Shown here in pieces: positions 41,256 to 49,876 of a stretch of DNA of 64,000 nucleotides. The DNA comes from JABFSS01 sp964449445 (lineage in GTDB: Bacteria > Patescibacteriota > Gracilibacteria > Peribacterales > Peribacteraceae). Below the pieces are notes generated by a model, which had not been told where the DNA came from, ran no database searches, and was given only the letters and a program-made list of their open reading frames with translations. The position numbers were made by a program, and so were the translations under genes. Each line of letters begins with the position of its first letter. Positions within the stretch are counted from its first letter, which is position 1. The stretch lies in the NCBI GenBank assembly GCA_964449445.1, contig CAYUZT010000005.1, positions 1-64,000 on the forward strand, given 5' to 3'.

Positions 41256-41929
41256 TGCAGTTTCTCAATCCCACTTTCATTATTGCACTGCTGATTGCCG
41301 TTTCCATTCACGAATGGGCGCATGCATTCACGGCCACGAAGCTCGGCGATCCCACTCCCGGCGATGCCGGACGCTTGAGCCTGAACCCCATCGCGCATCT
41401 GGATCTGCTCGGCGCTCTTCTTTTTTTGACCGTCGGCTTCGGCTGGGCGAAACCGGTGCCCGTGAACCCGATGTATTTCCGTCATCCCAAGCGCGATACC
41501 TGTTTGACAGCTGCTGCGGGGCCGCTGAGCAACCTAGTACTCGCATTCTTCTCTCTTCTCGGCCTCACGCTCCTGGGACAACGCGTGGGAATTTCGCCCT
41601 GGGAACTTGTGATGTTCCCCGCTCGCGGCGAAGTGTTGCAGGCATTCTTCCTTCAGCTCTTGAGTTCGCTGCTCTTCATCAATCTGGGCCTGATGGCCTT
41701 CAACTTGCTTCCCATCGCGCCACTCGACGGATCCAAGGTGCTCCAGGCATTCGTGCCGCTGCGCTACGCCGATCAGTACGAAGAATTCATGCGCATCGGA
41801 ATGTACGTTCTGCTGGCGCTCTTCCTAGCGGAGTCACTCCTCCATATTCCCCTCCTCTCCTTTTGGGTCGTGACGATTATGGAGTGGGTGCTCATGGGAA
41901 TGGAGGCGATCATCGGCGCTTTTTTGTGA
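41243..41929 (+). CDS. site-2 protease family (M50) membrane metallopeptidase
   Basis: 228 residues, five to six spans. The zinc motif HEWAH (residues 23-27) lies in the first helix, and the second motif NLLPIAPLDGSKVLQ supplies the third ligand Asp. GDPTPGDAGRLSLNPIAHLD is the conserved loop of the small SpoIVFB/YwhC-type S2P. Full-length for the small group without PDZ or CBS domains. It may cut a membrane-bound anti-sigma or signal peptide; the DUF5667 protein at 34892 is one conceivable substrate (speculative). GGGAG lies 5 bases before the ATG. It overlaps the convergent gene by 20 bases. Confidence 0.9.
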   Translation: MLRSMQFLNPTFIIALLIAVSIHEWAHAFTATKLGDPTPGDAGRLSLNPIAHLDLLGALLFLTVGFGWAKPVPVNPMYFRHPKRDTCLTAAAGPLSNLVLAFFSLLGLTLLGQRVGISPWELVMFPARGEVLQAFFLQLLSSLLFINLGLMAFNLLPIAPLDGSKVLQAFVPLRYADQYEEFMRIGMYVLLALFLAESLLHIPLLSFWVVTIMEWVLMGMEAIIGAFL

Positions 41930-44159
41930 CGTTTTTCTGATACGGTTTCAGCTCCGCAGAAGTAAGACCCGGCAAATTCACGGGGTGAATCTCCAGCTTC
42001 TGTTTCTGCAGAACCGGTACGAGTTCTGCGAGCACCGTTTCCACGTCGCCTGTTGGAGAATCATACAGACCTTTCGCTAATCGGTAGGCGATTTGAAAGG
42101 GTTGCAGACCCATAGCCAGCAATATCTTATGAATGTATTTCCAATCTACGGGATTTCCTTCCTCGAGATCCCGTAACATTTTCGTTCCGTGGGTCGGCAC
42201 GATGCCCAGCACGCGTTGCTCGAAAAAACGAATTGCACTCGCTTCCTTCGTGGCAAGAAGAGTGCAGAGAACTCGCGGCAGTGGTTGTGTAAATTTCCCT
42301 ATATCCATCGCACCCCTCTCAAGTTGATGTGGGAACTGAACATGCCAATCGCGAACAACCTCCTCGGGAAGGACCGTATCAACTGTCGCCTTGCCCATGG
42401 TTCGCAGTGGGGGCAGGGCGGGAACAAACTCCCCTTCTGCCATTTTCGTAACGAGGTCTGCTCGTAGCCACAGCGAATCATTCTGTGCAATATTGCGCAT
42501 GGCATCAGATACGCTGCCAGCCCCTTTCTTTCCTTTGATAAGATTGCTGGCCATCTCTTGGACGGTCGCAAATTTTTTAAGAGATTCATCCATGACATCA
42601 AGCTCTTCAATACGTGCAATGGCTGCCGCGGCTCGTTCATTCGCAAGCTTCTCCAGGATCGGCATGATTTCTCCGAAGGAAATCTTGTGCTCTTTTCCTT
42701 CTCCCCTCTCCAGCCGTTGCAACTCGTGGTTTTTGTCTTTCACGGCTGCGCGGTTTCCGTGTTGTGCGCGCGGAAGGAAGTGCAACGCCAATTCGTTCAT
42801 ATCGACATTGGCAAGTTCCCGCTTGATCCGCATCGTAAATCCCTCGCCGCTGATCCATGCGCCGGTGCGGCGTAAATACCTTTCCCGTTCCCGGATGTAC
42901 GTCTCGCGAAGCTCGTCGGCATGATCGGCGTCCCGCGCCAGGAGTTGTGTGAGAGCTTCGACCGCGATCTGATTGCTCACACGGTTATCAAACAGCACTC
43001 TGTGGACTTCCGAATCCCCCCGATAGCGTTGCGAACGGTCTTTATGGGCCTTCTTGCCACGCTCTTCCGGAGCCTGCACGCGGAGGAGAGTTGCGAGATC
43101 AGCAGCCGTGTATCCGCGCTCATCCATGGCTTCACCGGCAAGGGCGCCGAAGCTATTGCGCTTTTTTTCGGTTCCACGAGCGTCATTCCACAGGCGTAGA
43201 AAACGCTTGCGCGTGGCATCATCCATCCAACGACCAAGAAGCGGCTCGATAGCATCGCTGCCGATTAATTCGCATCGGATCAACAGATCGGCATTCTGCG
43301 GGCCCATGTCGTACTGCGTACGAAGCGCCTCAGCCGTCAGTGTGATACCGGCATCTGTCGCAAGATCGCGTTCCAACAGAACAAGAAACTCCGCGAGTGG
43401 TTCTTCAATTGTGCATTCGAGATATTTTCTTTTCTTCGCCATACTCCAGATCGCTTCGCCCTGCGCTCGGCGCAGCGCATGCTTGGCTTTCATCTCTTTG
43501 CCGCGTCCGGCATACATGACATTAACCAGCTGCACGACTTCTACGTAATCGGGTACGGTGTCTGTCTTCGCGCGCTGCCAGACTGTGTTGTAGACATTTT
43601 TTTTGCCATACGCTTTGCCGAATTGTCGTGCGACATTCTTGTGCCCGCATTCATAGCCGACCCGTTGGTAGAAGTTATTCATCTGCTGCACGCCGAGCAG
43701 ATTTCCCGACTGCGAACGAATGTGACCGATCGCGCTAAGCAGATCGATACATGATGGATCTTGCTCCAGTAACTCCGGACAGGTGAGAAGATCGAGAAGC
43801 TGTTCCCGGATGCCACTCGAAATGCCTTGCTTCTCCCAATGAGCAAGAAGCTTTGTGTACTTGGCACGGTGGGGAAGGTTCTGTGGCCCCCTATCTTTCT
43901 CCATCGGCTTATAGCCGTTGGGGCTCATGCCTGTGGCTTTAGCGAAATCCGCGTACGGCATGCGCAGTTTCGACCACCGGATGCCGGCAATAAGCTTGGG
44001 CAAGTCGGTACGTGTGTTCTCAAAGATGGCTTTCAAAGCCGTATTCCCACGTGCAACTGCCATGCGCTTGTGTCTGCGGAAATCATCGACATCCCACAGC
44101 TCCGGCTCCTCCAGCTGAAGTTTTTCGTCGATGCCCTTGGGGGAATTTTCCGTGATCAT
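41910..44159 (-). CDS. large protein with multiple degenerate XRE-like HTH segments, unknown function
   Basis: 749 residues, soluble. Several ~60-residue stretches look like Cro/C1-type HTH domains. Approximate positions are 56-110 (MPYADFAKATGMSPNGYKPM), 175-213 (KKNVYNTVWQRAKTDTVPDY), 336-405 (AGEAMDERGYTAADLATLLR), 440-505 (ending HELQRLERGEG), 525-585 and 622-686 (RDLEEGNPVDWKYIHKILLA). The ERGE/EEGNPVD-like ends match the close of an XRE domain. A basic C-terminus follows (KNVTKKRR). The ALRRAQGE stretch (~228-235) may be repeat-encoded. It lies 14 bases downstream of the helicase gene, so the two surely share an mRNA. It may be a DNA-binding partner of the helicase. I know no described family with this layout. 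Confidence 0.7.
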   Translation of the reverse strand: MITENSPKGIDEKLQLEEPELWDVDDFRRHKRMAVARGNTALKAIFENTRTDLPKLIAGIRWSKLRMPYADFAKATGMSPNGYKPMEKDRGPQNLPHRAKYTKLLAHWEKQGISSGIREQLLDLLTCPELLEQDPSCIDLLSAIGHIRSQSGNLLGVQQMNNFYQRVGYECGHKNVARQFGKAYGKKNVYNTVWQRAKTDTVPDYVEVVQLVNVMYAGRGKEMKAKHALRRAQGEAIWSMAKKRKYLECTIEEPLAEFLVLLERDLATDAGITLTAEALRTQYDMGPQNADLLIRCELIGSDAIEPLLGRWMDDATRKRFLRLWNDARGTEKKRNSFGALAGEAMDERGYTAADLATLLRVQAPEERGKKAHKDRSQRYRGDSEVHRVLFDNRVSNQIAVEALTQLLARDADHADELRETYIRERERYLRRTGAWISGEGFTMRIKRELANVDMNELALHFLPRAQHGNRAAVKDKNHELQRLERGEGKEHKISFGEIMPILEKLANERAAAAIARIEELDVMDESLKKFATVQEMASNLIKGKKGAGSVSDAMRNIAQNDSLWLRADLVTKMAEGEFVPALPPLRTMGKATVDTVLPEEVVRDWHVQFPHQLERGAMDIGKFTQPLPRVLCTLLATKEASAIRFFEQRVLGIVPTHGTKMLRDLEEGNPVDWKYIHKILLAMGLQPFQIAYRLAKGLYDSPTGDVETVLAELVPVLQKQKLEIHPVNLPGLTSAELKPYQKNVTKKRR

Positions 44160-44173
44160 AATCGAAAGAACGT

Positions 44174-46711
44174 TTAGTCCTCGCTCCCATCTCCGTTACT
44201 GCTCACTGCCTGGCCTGACCGGCGTGCCTGCACTCCCTGCAACCGAATGGCTTCCCGCAGAACCACCTCCGCAAGAGCAGTACCGCGCAATGCGTTAGGG
44301 GCACGGAATTCCTGCAGCACTTTCGATTCGAGCAAACCATGATATTCGCGTATGCCGAACTTTCCTGCGATGTCGTGCAAATTCACGGGCATGCCATTCT
44401 CTCCGACAACAATCGTGATCGTTTTTTTGCCTTCTAATACGGTAAATGTCATCTGCTGTTTCTGAGGAACAGATTGTGCGGATGCAAACGCGGGGCGGCT
44501 AGGCTGTGTGGATACGAACGCGGGGCGGCCAGTCTGTGCAACTTCCTGGAGGCCCTTTGCTGCCTTGCGTTCTGCTTTCCTCTTTTCTTTCTCTACAACG
44601 AATGTGCTCGTGGCCTTGAGCGGTGTGCTGTTTAATTTTTCGCGTTTTCGCTTCTTGCGCTTTTGAATGGCAAGAGTATCGGGGATCGGCTCAGCTTTAC
44701 TAAGTCCTTTTCGTGCCGTGTCTCTTTCGTAGGCATTCTTATCGACCATACATTGCAGCGGAACCCATGCCTCATTCTCATCGCTCAGTTCGTATCCCAT
44801 CATCGCCGCGACTTCGCGGATGTACGCTTCGTTTTTTGCTCCGGCAAACCATTGAACGCGGAAATATGTTCTGGCTTTTTCCTGTTCTTTCCTACCACCT
44901 TCCATATTGCGAATGTGCCCCAATCGTCCTCTGGTCTGATCGATAGCATAACTGCCCATGTGCGCCAAAACGTCGTAGCACTGCGCGTGCAGATGCAGTG
45001 CCTCGGACATCTGCGATGGTGGAGCAACCAGGATGCGTTTAGGATCGCCTTTCTTCTTGGGCGCATTGAACCCGTTGACGACAATGGACCAGCGGCTGTT
45101 GCCCGCATCCGGATCGAAACACCAGACCTGCACGGGTATACCTTCTTGTTCATGCGCCTGAATGATGCGATGCGCATACTCGCGGACGTTCTGTGAAGGT
45201 GCGACAACGACGCTATCAAGCTCATGCGGCTGAGGTACTCCCAATGTTTTTGCTGTTTTTTCGTTCTGAAACATGTTTGCACGATATGCCGCCCACGCTT
45301 CTTCCGATCCTTCCTGTGGCGCATGCTCCGGATCACCGATCCCCGCAAAGGCAACGGGCTTCATAAGATTCAATGCAATCATCTGGCGAACGGAAAGAAC
45401 TGGAGACCGCTCCGTCCAGCCTTCAACTCCTGTATCGCTCCCCGTGAAACCCACCATGTATGGCCACTTGCCGCTGAGTTGCGAGATTGAATCTCCGAGT
45501 GCGGCAGGGGTGTACCGTCCGGCCTCATCGATCGCCAGAAAACGGCATCGGACAGCAATTTCTTGCCGAATGTCCTCACGCATGGAATCTGGATCTCTTG
45601 TGAGCGTGCTTCCGAAGGCGATACAGAACTGCGCGGGGTTCTCAAGATTTGCCTGTGCGCTGTACGCAGACCGGTCGAGCGCCAGCTGCCTGTGCGTCGC
45701 TTTAATTCTGTAGCTTGATGATTCGGAGAGTGCATGTGCCGAATCGCCCTGGAATCGTTTTTCGCCTGTCAGAGCAACATCTTCTCGCGGTAAGGGTTCA
45801 GTCGGCTGTGGAACGTTGTAGGCATCGGGAACAAAGACAATTCTTCCATCAATCAACGCCTCAAGAGTGTCAGTGATTTTTTTGCGCCTACTTGCGTGTA
45901 TAGCCTTCCACTTCTGATCTCCGCCAGACATCGCAGTAATGCACTGCGTGATTCGCTGCGCTGCCGGTGGCAACTCGTCGTCATCTTCTGTGAGAAATAG
46001 CTTATAAAATGGGTGATCTTTCCCTTTAGGCTCGGCAAAGACATTTGTGAAATCCTGCCCGAACATCGTCGCGAGATTCTTCCAGTACACTTTCACATCT
46101 GCGCGCTCCACGGTGTAGGGTGGCTGGAGGACCGAGAACTGGCGGCCGAGAGCATTTTGCAACATATGTTCTTTCCGCAGGCCCAGCAGTGCGCCGGTGG
46201 GAATATTTTTCGCATCGTCACCTTCGGCCATCATTTCCTCCTGCGTTTCTTTGAACGCGCGGACGACCAAACCTGCAACAAGACTCTTCCCACTTCCATA
46301 GGGAGAACGTGCCAGTAAGTTCGCCACTTTGTCACGGACACCCGTCGCCGTGGAAAGGGCTATCCATGCGAAGAGCGCTTTCTGGTGCTCGAAGAGTTTT
46401 AAGTTGTTTGCAACGAATCCTTCCTTCTCCATTGCGTGCCAGATGGTGAACATCCGGCGTACCAGTCGCTGTGTAAATTCGTCAGATGATTCATATTTTT
46501 CCGATAACCATCGACGGAAATTATCATCGGGCCGATCAATATCATGTTTTTGGAAGTCTTCTCCTATCCACCGCCATGCTTCTTGATCGTCATCGGGAAA
46601 GACATCGCGGATTTTCTGTCGCATGGCATCGTAGACCTGATGAGCGCGGCTCTTGGCCCTCGTCGCTGCCAGCTTGATCGGCTCTATCACGGAAACAGCT
46701 TCGGTTGCCAT
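44174..46711 (-). CDS. SF2-type helicase/ATPase with basic C-terminal extension
   Basis: 845 residues from ATG 46711. SF2 motifs in order: Q-like KLFEHQKALFAWIA (~106-118), Walker A RSPYGSGKSLVAGL (~135-148), Walker B FLAIDEAGRYT (DEAG rather than DEAD/DEAH, ~395-398), motif III GFTGSDTG (~421-428), motif V region ILVAPPSQMSEALHL (~560-574) and motif VI DQTRGRLGHIR (~591-601). A ~250-residue insert separates motifs I and II. After ~660 there is a very basic linker (IQKRKKRKREKL) and a C-terminal ~100-residue domain. No nuclease, methylase or integrase domain is seen. Leaderless promoter at 46721-46749. Close to tRNA-Thr. Confidence 0.8.
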   Translation of the reverse strand: MATEAVSVIEPIKLAATRAKSRAHQVYDAMRQKIRDVFPDDDQEAWRWIGEDFQKHDIDRPDDNFRRWLSEKYESSDEFTQRLVRRMFTIWHAMEKEGFVANNLKLFEHQKALFAWIALSTATGVRDKVANLLARSPYGSGKSLVAGLVVRAFKETQEEMMAEGDDAKNIPTGALLGLRKEHMLQNALGRQFSVLQPPYTVERADVKVYWKNLATMFGQDFTNVFAEPKGKDHPFYKLFLTEDDDELPPAAQRITQCITAMSGGDQKWKAIHASRRKKITDTLEALIDGRIVFVPDAYNVPQPTEPLPREDVALTGEKRFQGDSAHALSESSSYRIKATHRQLALDRSAYSAQANLENPAQFCIAFGSTLTRDPDSMREDIRQEIAVRCRFLAIDEAGRYTPAALGDSISQLSGKWPYMVGFTGSDTGVEGWTERSPVLSVRQMIALNLMKPVAFAGIGDPEHAPQEGSEEAWAAYRANMFQNEKTAKTLGVPQPHELDSVVVAPSQNVREYAHRIIQAHEQEGIPVQVWCFDPDAGNSRWSIVVNGFNAPKKKGDPKRILVAPPSQMSEALHLHAQCYDVLAHMGSYAIDQTRGRLGHIRNMEGGRKEQEKARTYFRVQWFAGAKNEAYIREVAAMMGYELSDENEAWVPLQCMVDKNAYERDTARKGLSKAEPIPDTLAIQKRKKRKREKLNSTPLKATSTFVVEKEKRKAERKAAKGLQEVAQTGRPAFVSTQPSRPAFASAQSVPQKQQMTFTVLEGKKTITIVVGENGMPVNLHDIAGKFGIREYHGLLESKVLQEFRAPNALRGTALAEVVLREAIRLQGVQARRSGQAVSSNGDGSED

Positions 46712-46720
46712 AAGGGAAGA

Positions 46721-46749
46721 ATAGTAGGGAGAAGAAGGATGTTTGACAA
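46721..46749 (-). promoter_or_regulatory. promoter of the helicase gene (leaderless)
   Basis: On the minus strand TTGTCA (46749-46744) and TACTAT (46726-46721) are 17 bases apart. The -10 ends 9 bases before the ATG at 46711 and there is no Shine-Dalgarno site. Confidence 0.6.
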
Positions 46750-46855
46750 CGATCCACAACATGCAATATTGGGCATCTACACTAAAAAGCGTCTCTATGG
46801 CATTTTAACCATGTACTATGCACTGAAAATCTGAGAGACTTTCTTGCAAACTTTT

Positions 46856-46930
46856 GCCGCCCTAGCTCAGAGGTAGAGCACATCCATGGTAAGGATGGGG
46901 TCACGGGTTCAATTCCCGTGGGCGGCTCCA
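46856..46930 (+). tRNA. tRNA-Thr (anticodon GGT)
   Basis: Acceptor arms GCCGCCC (46856-46862) and GGGCGGC (46920-46926) pair fully, followed by discriminator T and encoded CCA. The anticodon stem CATCC/GGATG encloses ATGGTAA (anticodon GGT). D arm GCTCAGAGGTAGAGC, T arm GGGTTCAATTCCC. Its 3' end begins a tandem repeat (46918-47066). Confidence 0.94.
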
Positions 46931-47066
46931 GAATCTTTCAACTTCCACGAAATTCCCAGAATTCATTATCTGCGACCCACCCTGAACTCGTTGAAGGGTG
47001 GGCGGCTCCAGTATTCTTTTACTTCCACATAAGCTTCAGAATTTATCATCTGCGACCCACCCTGAG
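46918..47066. repeat. tandem repeat carrying the tRNA-Thr 3' end
   Basis: GTGGGCGGCTCCAG, the last bases of tRNA-Thr plus CCA and the next base, recurs at 46998-47011. Each copy is followed by ~55 related bases (including ACTTCCAC and TCTGCGACCCACCCTGA). Unit length is 80 bases. The junction also forms a CCCACCCT/AGGGTGGG hairpin (46976-47003). This is like direct repeats left at tRNA integration sites, though no integrase is present. Confidence 0.7.
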
Positions 47067-47094
47067 CATTTGTCATACAATGCATAGATTGATC

Positions 47095-47970
47095 TCACAC
47101 CACTGCCGCAATCTGAGCTACAAGCGTTTTCACGCGTTCTGTATATGCAGCATCCATTACATACACCGGTTTGTATTCTCTGATTTTCTGAGGAGAATCT
47201 CCACGCGTAATTTGTGCGAGGAGTGTCCCAAGATCTGATCCCATAAGGCAATTTTGCGCATATGCCGAACGTTCCTCTGGAGGAAAGCAAAAAGCATACC
47301 CTTGGCATTCCATTGCAAGGGTCTGCTCTTCGGCAAATCTCCATGACGTGTGTTCCGATTGAGCGGTAAGACGATCCTCAGCACTCAAATAGTCTGCTGG
47401 TGACATTTCGCCACGCAGTAAAGCAATGATCGCAGCACGCCGTTCTTGTGCGATGAATCCTGCAGGCGATATCGATTCCACGATCCCGAGTATGGTCGCA
47501 GAACTTCCTTCTGGATCCGCGAATCGTTTTTGAATTGCCTTCATATAATCAGAATTGTCTACAAATCGCTCACTTCCCTCTCTTCGCGAATGACTTGTTT
47601 CATGCAACGCATCGTAAGGAAATGTGGCGCTGTATTTGCGATCGGTAGGCAATGCAACAGTTTTATTAACAGTATGTGTCAGATTGGATGATCCATGAAT
47701 AAACCGGTATCCCTCACCTAGAAATTTGTTCAAGTCGACAGAGGGAATCTTCTGATCAAGTGGTTGGAACGTTATACTCTTTCCTTGTTGAGGAATTTCC
47801 CGAACGAGAATTTGGAAATTCCTTTTCGATCCTGGAGCTTGTGAGCGCGCTGTGTTGATTGCAATATTACAAGTAGCAAAAACTTTCTGAAACGCTAAAA
47901 GTGCTGCTTTGCGCTGTCCTGGTAAAGGAGCAACTTTCTGGGATTCAGAATTTGCCCCAATGACCCGCAT
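47095..47970 (-). CDS. HExxH-containing protein, probable metallopeptidase-like, unknown family
   Basis: 291 residues from ATG 47970 (the frame also has a GTG at 47991). FPYDALHETSHSRREGSER contains HETSH, a zincin HExxH motif with the expected helical surroundings. A third ligand could be E or H downstream (e.g. SAEDRLTAQSEH), which I cannot settle. No signal peptide or membrane span. AT-richer than its neighbours. A promoter at 47998-48025 would start transcription close to the GTG, which favours ATG 47970 with a ~20-base leader containing AGAGG. Lies just past the tRNA-Thr tandem repeat. Confidence 0.68.
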   Translation of the reverse strand: MRVIGANSESQKVAPLPGQRKAALLAFQKVFATCNIAINTARSQAPGSKRNFQILVREIPQQGKSITFQPLDQKIPSVDLNKFLGEGYRFIHGSSNLTHTVNKTVALPTDRKYSATFPYDALHETSHSRREGSERFVDNSDYMKAIQKRFADPEGSSATILGIVESISPAGFIAQERRAAIIALLRGEMSPADYLSAEDRLTAQSEHTSWRFAEEQTLAMECQGYAFCFPPEERSAYAQNCLMGSDLGTLLAQITRGDSPQKIREYKPVYVMDAAYTERVKTLVAQIAAVV

Positions 47971-47997
47971 GGCCTCTGCCGCATGTATCACAAGAAT

Positions 47998-48025
47998 AAT
48001 TTAACAAAAAAAGTTATTTTGTCAA
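47998..48025 (-). promoter_or_regulatory. promoter of the HExxH gene
   Basis: On the minus strand a perfect TTGACA (48025-48020) and TAAATT (48003-47998) are 16 bases apart in a markedly AT-rich stretch. It lies between the HExxH gene and the small ORF ending at 48050. Confidence 0.55.
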
Positions 48026-48049
48026 CTTCATCAGCCTTCGCATTTATGC

Positions 48050-48148
48050 TCAGGTCAGTCTCATGAGTACTCCTTCCACAAAAACGAACACGAGGACCGC
48101 TGCCATCACTATTTGTAGCACCCGCTTGAGGAAAATATTCTGTATCAT
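48050..48148 (-). CDS. 32-residue single-span membrane peptide (translationally coupled)
   Basis: The frame encodes MIQNIFLKRVLQIVMAAVL followed by VFVFVEGVLMRLT: a short basic N-terminus, one hydrophobic helix and a stop. Its ATG overlaps the stop of the upstream GT-C gene (ATGA at 48145-48148), a strong sign of coupled translation. It could be a small subunit or regulator of that enzyme. Too short for family assignment; could be chance. Confidence 0.45.
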   Translation of the reverse strand: MIQNIFLKRVLQIVMAAVLVFVFVEGVLMRLT

Positions 48149-49521
48149 GATTGAGGTTTCGGAAAGAGTTCAGGGTAGTGCTCTCGGACAAAATCCATTT
48201 CCTGCGACCCGTGGAAGGGATCGTTCGTGATCGCGCCATCGTAGTACATGGTGTGTGTCGGAATCGCTCGCCACGTCAGGAAGGTGAGGACGATGAGAGA
48301 GATGAATGTGATGCTGATGAGAAATTTACGAGTATTCTCTGTCCATTTTTGCGCGTAGAGATGCTCGAGCGCAATCAGGAACACAAGCGGGAGCATCGGC
48401 ACGAAGTAGCGGAACTTCGTCACTGGCCATGCCGAGGAGATCAAGAGATGCAGAATGAGAAGGAGCAATAGTGGCGCGATCTTCCGGATGCGTTCTTTAG
48501 AAAAGAGATAATCGATCCACGCAAAGGAGAAGAGGAAGAACGCAATGGGCGCGAGGATGAAGAGTTTGCGCGCGATGTAGTAGAGATTATTGGGAAGCCA
48601 CACACGAATGACTCCATTGAAGAGAATATCGAGCCAATTGCTCAACTGCAGATCGTAATACGGCTGGCCGTTCTTCGTAGAAAGCGGAACGCCGGACTTG
48701 ATGAAGACGTAAATATTATTCGCGTAGTGACTGTAGAACGGATCGCCGAAGAGCACGGCATTTCGGATACACCACGGCAGCGCGATGGCAACGACAATAC
48801 CGGTTGCGACGGCTGCGTAGCCAATCCTCTGTGACCATGACTCTTTTCTCTTCCATAAGAGCACAATCACGGATGCAGGGAGTAATAGAATGGACTGAAA
48901 ATTGATCATGTACGCGACGCCGGTGACGACACCGAGACTGATTGCTCTCATCCAGTCATCACGCCGAAAAGCGATGAGGATCCAGAGGAGATAGAGCGCG
49001 GCGTGCAGACTGTAGAACGAACCATTCCCGGAAAAATCGATCATGATTGTGGAGACCGCAATCCAGCCTGCCATCACCAGTCCCGCAGTCTCGCTGATGA
49101 GTTTTCTTCCGACACGCTCGGCGAGGAGTATGAGGACAAGACCGCTGAACAGCGACAGGATTTTGAAGGCGAAGAATATGTTTTGCGGTGAGGGACTGAG
49201 CCCCATGCCCCGCGTGAGCACCGCACCGAGGAGAGGCCACAGTGGCGGATGCTGGATTAGGTGAGTCGTGGACGCGGAGAGTGGAGCATCTGATGACGGA
49301 ATCTCATCGCTTGGAGGAAGCGTGAATGTGCCGTCACGCAAAAATGATGCGGATGCCTGCACATCGACTTCGACATCGCCATGCGGAATGCTGTTCCAGT
49401 GAACGGAGAACAGGCGCGGGACAAGCGCGACGATGAGAATGCCGATGAGTATCCAGTCCCGCTTACTCAGCGAGTACAGAGAGAAATTCCTCATACGAGC
49501 GGATGTAGTCGCGCTCATCAT
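48145..49521 (-). CDS. PMT/ArnT-like GT-C membrane glycosyltransferase
   Basis: 458 residues with about ten spans. The early loop SIPHGDVEVDVQASASFL carries acidic residues in the GT-C position, and LIQHPPLWPLLGAVL is a PMT-like HPPL(Y/W) motif. The soluble C-terminus is short. The second ATG (49518) has AGGA 5 bases upstream and may be the true start; ATG 49494 is another option. It overlaps the ketoisomerase gene upstream by up to 59 bases and belongs to the minus-strand set 50798-48050. May transfer the deoxy-amino sugar made by its neighbours. Confidence 0.82.
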   Translation of the reverse strand: MMSATTSARMRNFSLYSLSKRDWILIGILIVALVPRLFSVHWNSIPHGDVEVDVQASASFLRDGTFTLPPSDEIPSSDAPLSASTTHLIQHPPLWPLLGAVLTRGMGLSPSPQNIFFAFKILSLFSGLVLILLAERVGRKLISETAGLVMAGWIAVSTIMIDFSGNGSFYSLHAALYLLWILIAFRRDDWMRAISLGVVTGVAYMINFQSILLLPASVIVLLWKRKESWSQRIGYAAVATGIVVAIALPWCIRNAVLFGDPFYSHYANNIYVFIKSGVPLSTKNGQPYYDLQLSNWLDILFNGVIRVWLPNNLYYIARKLFILAPIAFFLFSFAWIDYLFSKERIRKIAPLLLLLILHLLISSAWPVTKFRYFVPMLPLVFLIALEHLYAQKWTENTRKFLISITFISLIVLTFLTWRAIPTHTMYYDGAITNDPFHGSQEMDFVREHYPELFPKPQS

Positions 49522-49876
49522 ATTCCTGGTCGGCGATAATCAGGAGGATTGTCTTTTCATCGAACTTCCGGAGTGTCCTCCAGACCCGTGCGGGCAGAAG
49601 CAGCGCCTGCGATTTCCCCCGCAGTTGGACGACCTGTTTTTTCTTCCCATCATCAATTTCCACTTCACATCCGCCTTCGATAGGAAAAATGATCTCCTGC
49701 GTCTCGTGATGAGCATGCTTGCCACGTTCATCACCGGGTTTCATACCCGAGACAATCAAAACCTTCTTGATGGGAAACGGAACGATACTCTTGATGCCCT
49801 GGTGCTGGAACATCGCAAGCGATCCGTTCCCCGTATCGGAAGCAGGGACAGCGATGAGGCAATGCGTATCAGCCAT
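49463..49876 (-). CDS. dTDP-4-keto-6-deoxyglucose 3,4-ketoisomerase (FdtA/QdtA/WxcM type)
   Basis: 137-residue cupin with the family hallmarks KKVLIVSGMKPGDERGKHAH (RGxHAH active-site histidines), EVEIDDGKKKQVVQL and the C-terminal YDERDYIRSYEEFL. It turns the RmlB product into a 3-keto-6-deoxy sugar, the step before 3-amination. FdtA (galacto) and QdtA (gluco) products cannot be told apart by eye. It overlaps the rfbB copy by 8 bases on the same strand and lies back-to-back with the aminotransferase and acetyltransferase genes, completing the pathway. Confidence 0.88.
   Translation of the reverse strand: MADTHCLIAVPASDTGNGSLAMFQHQGIKSIVPFPIKKVLIVSGMKPGDERGKHAHHETQEIIFPIEGGCEVEIDDGKKKQVVQLRGKSQALLLPARVWRTLRKFDEKTILLIIADQEYDERDYIRSYEEFLSVLAE

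Noticed and set aside
41910..46711. Helicase and partner as a restriction-modification or CRISPR-Cas3 system
   Set aside because: No methylase, HNH, PD-(D/E)xK or HD nuclease motif could be seen in either protein.
46998..47066. Second tRNA gene after tRNA-Thr
   Set aside because: Only the final ~13 bases of the tRNA are repeated; no D, anticodon or T arm is present.
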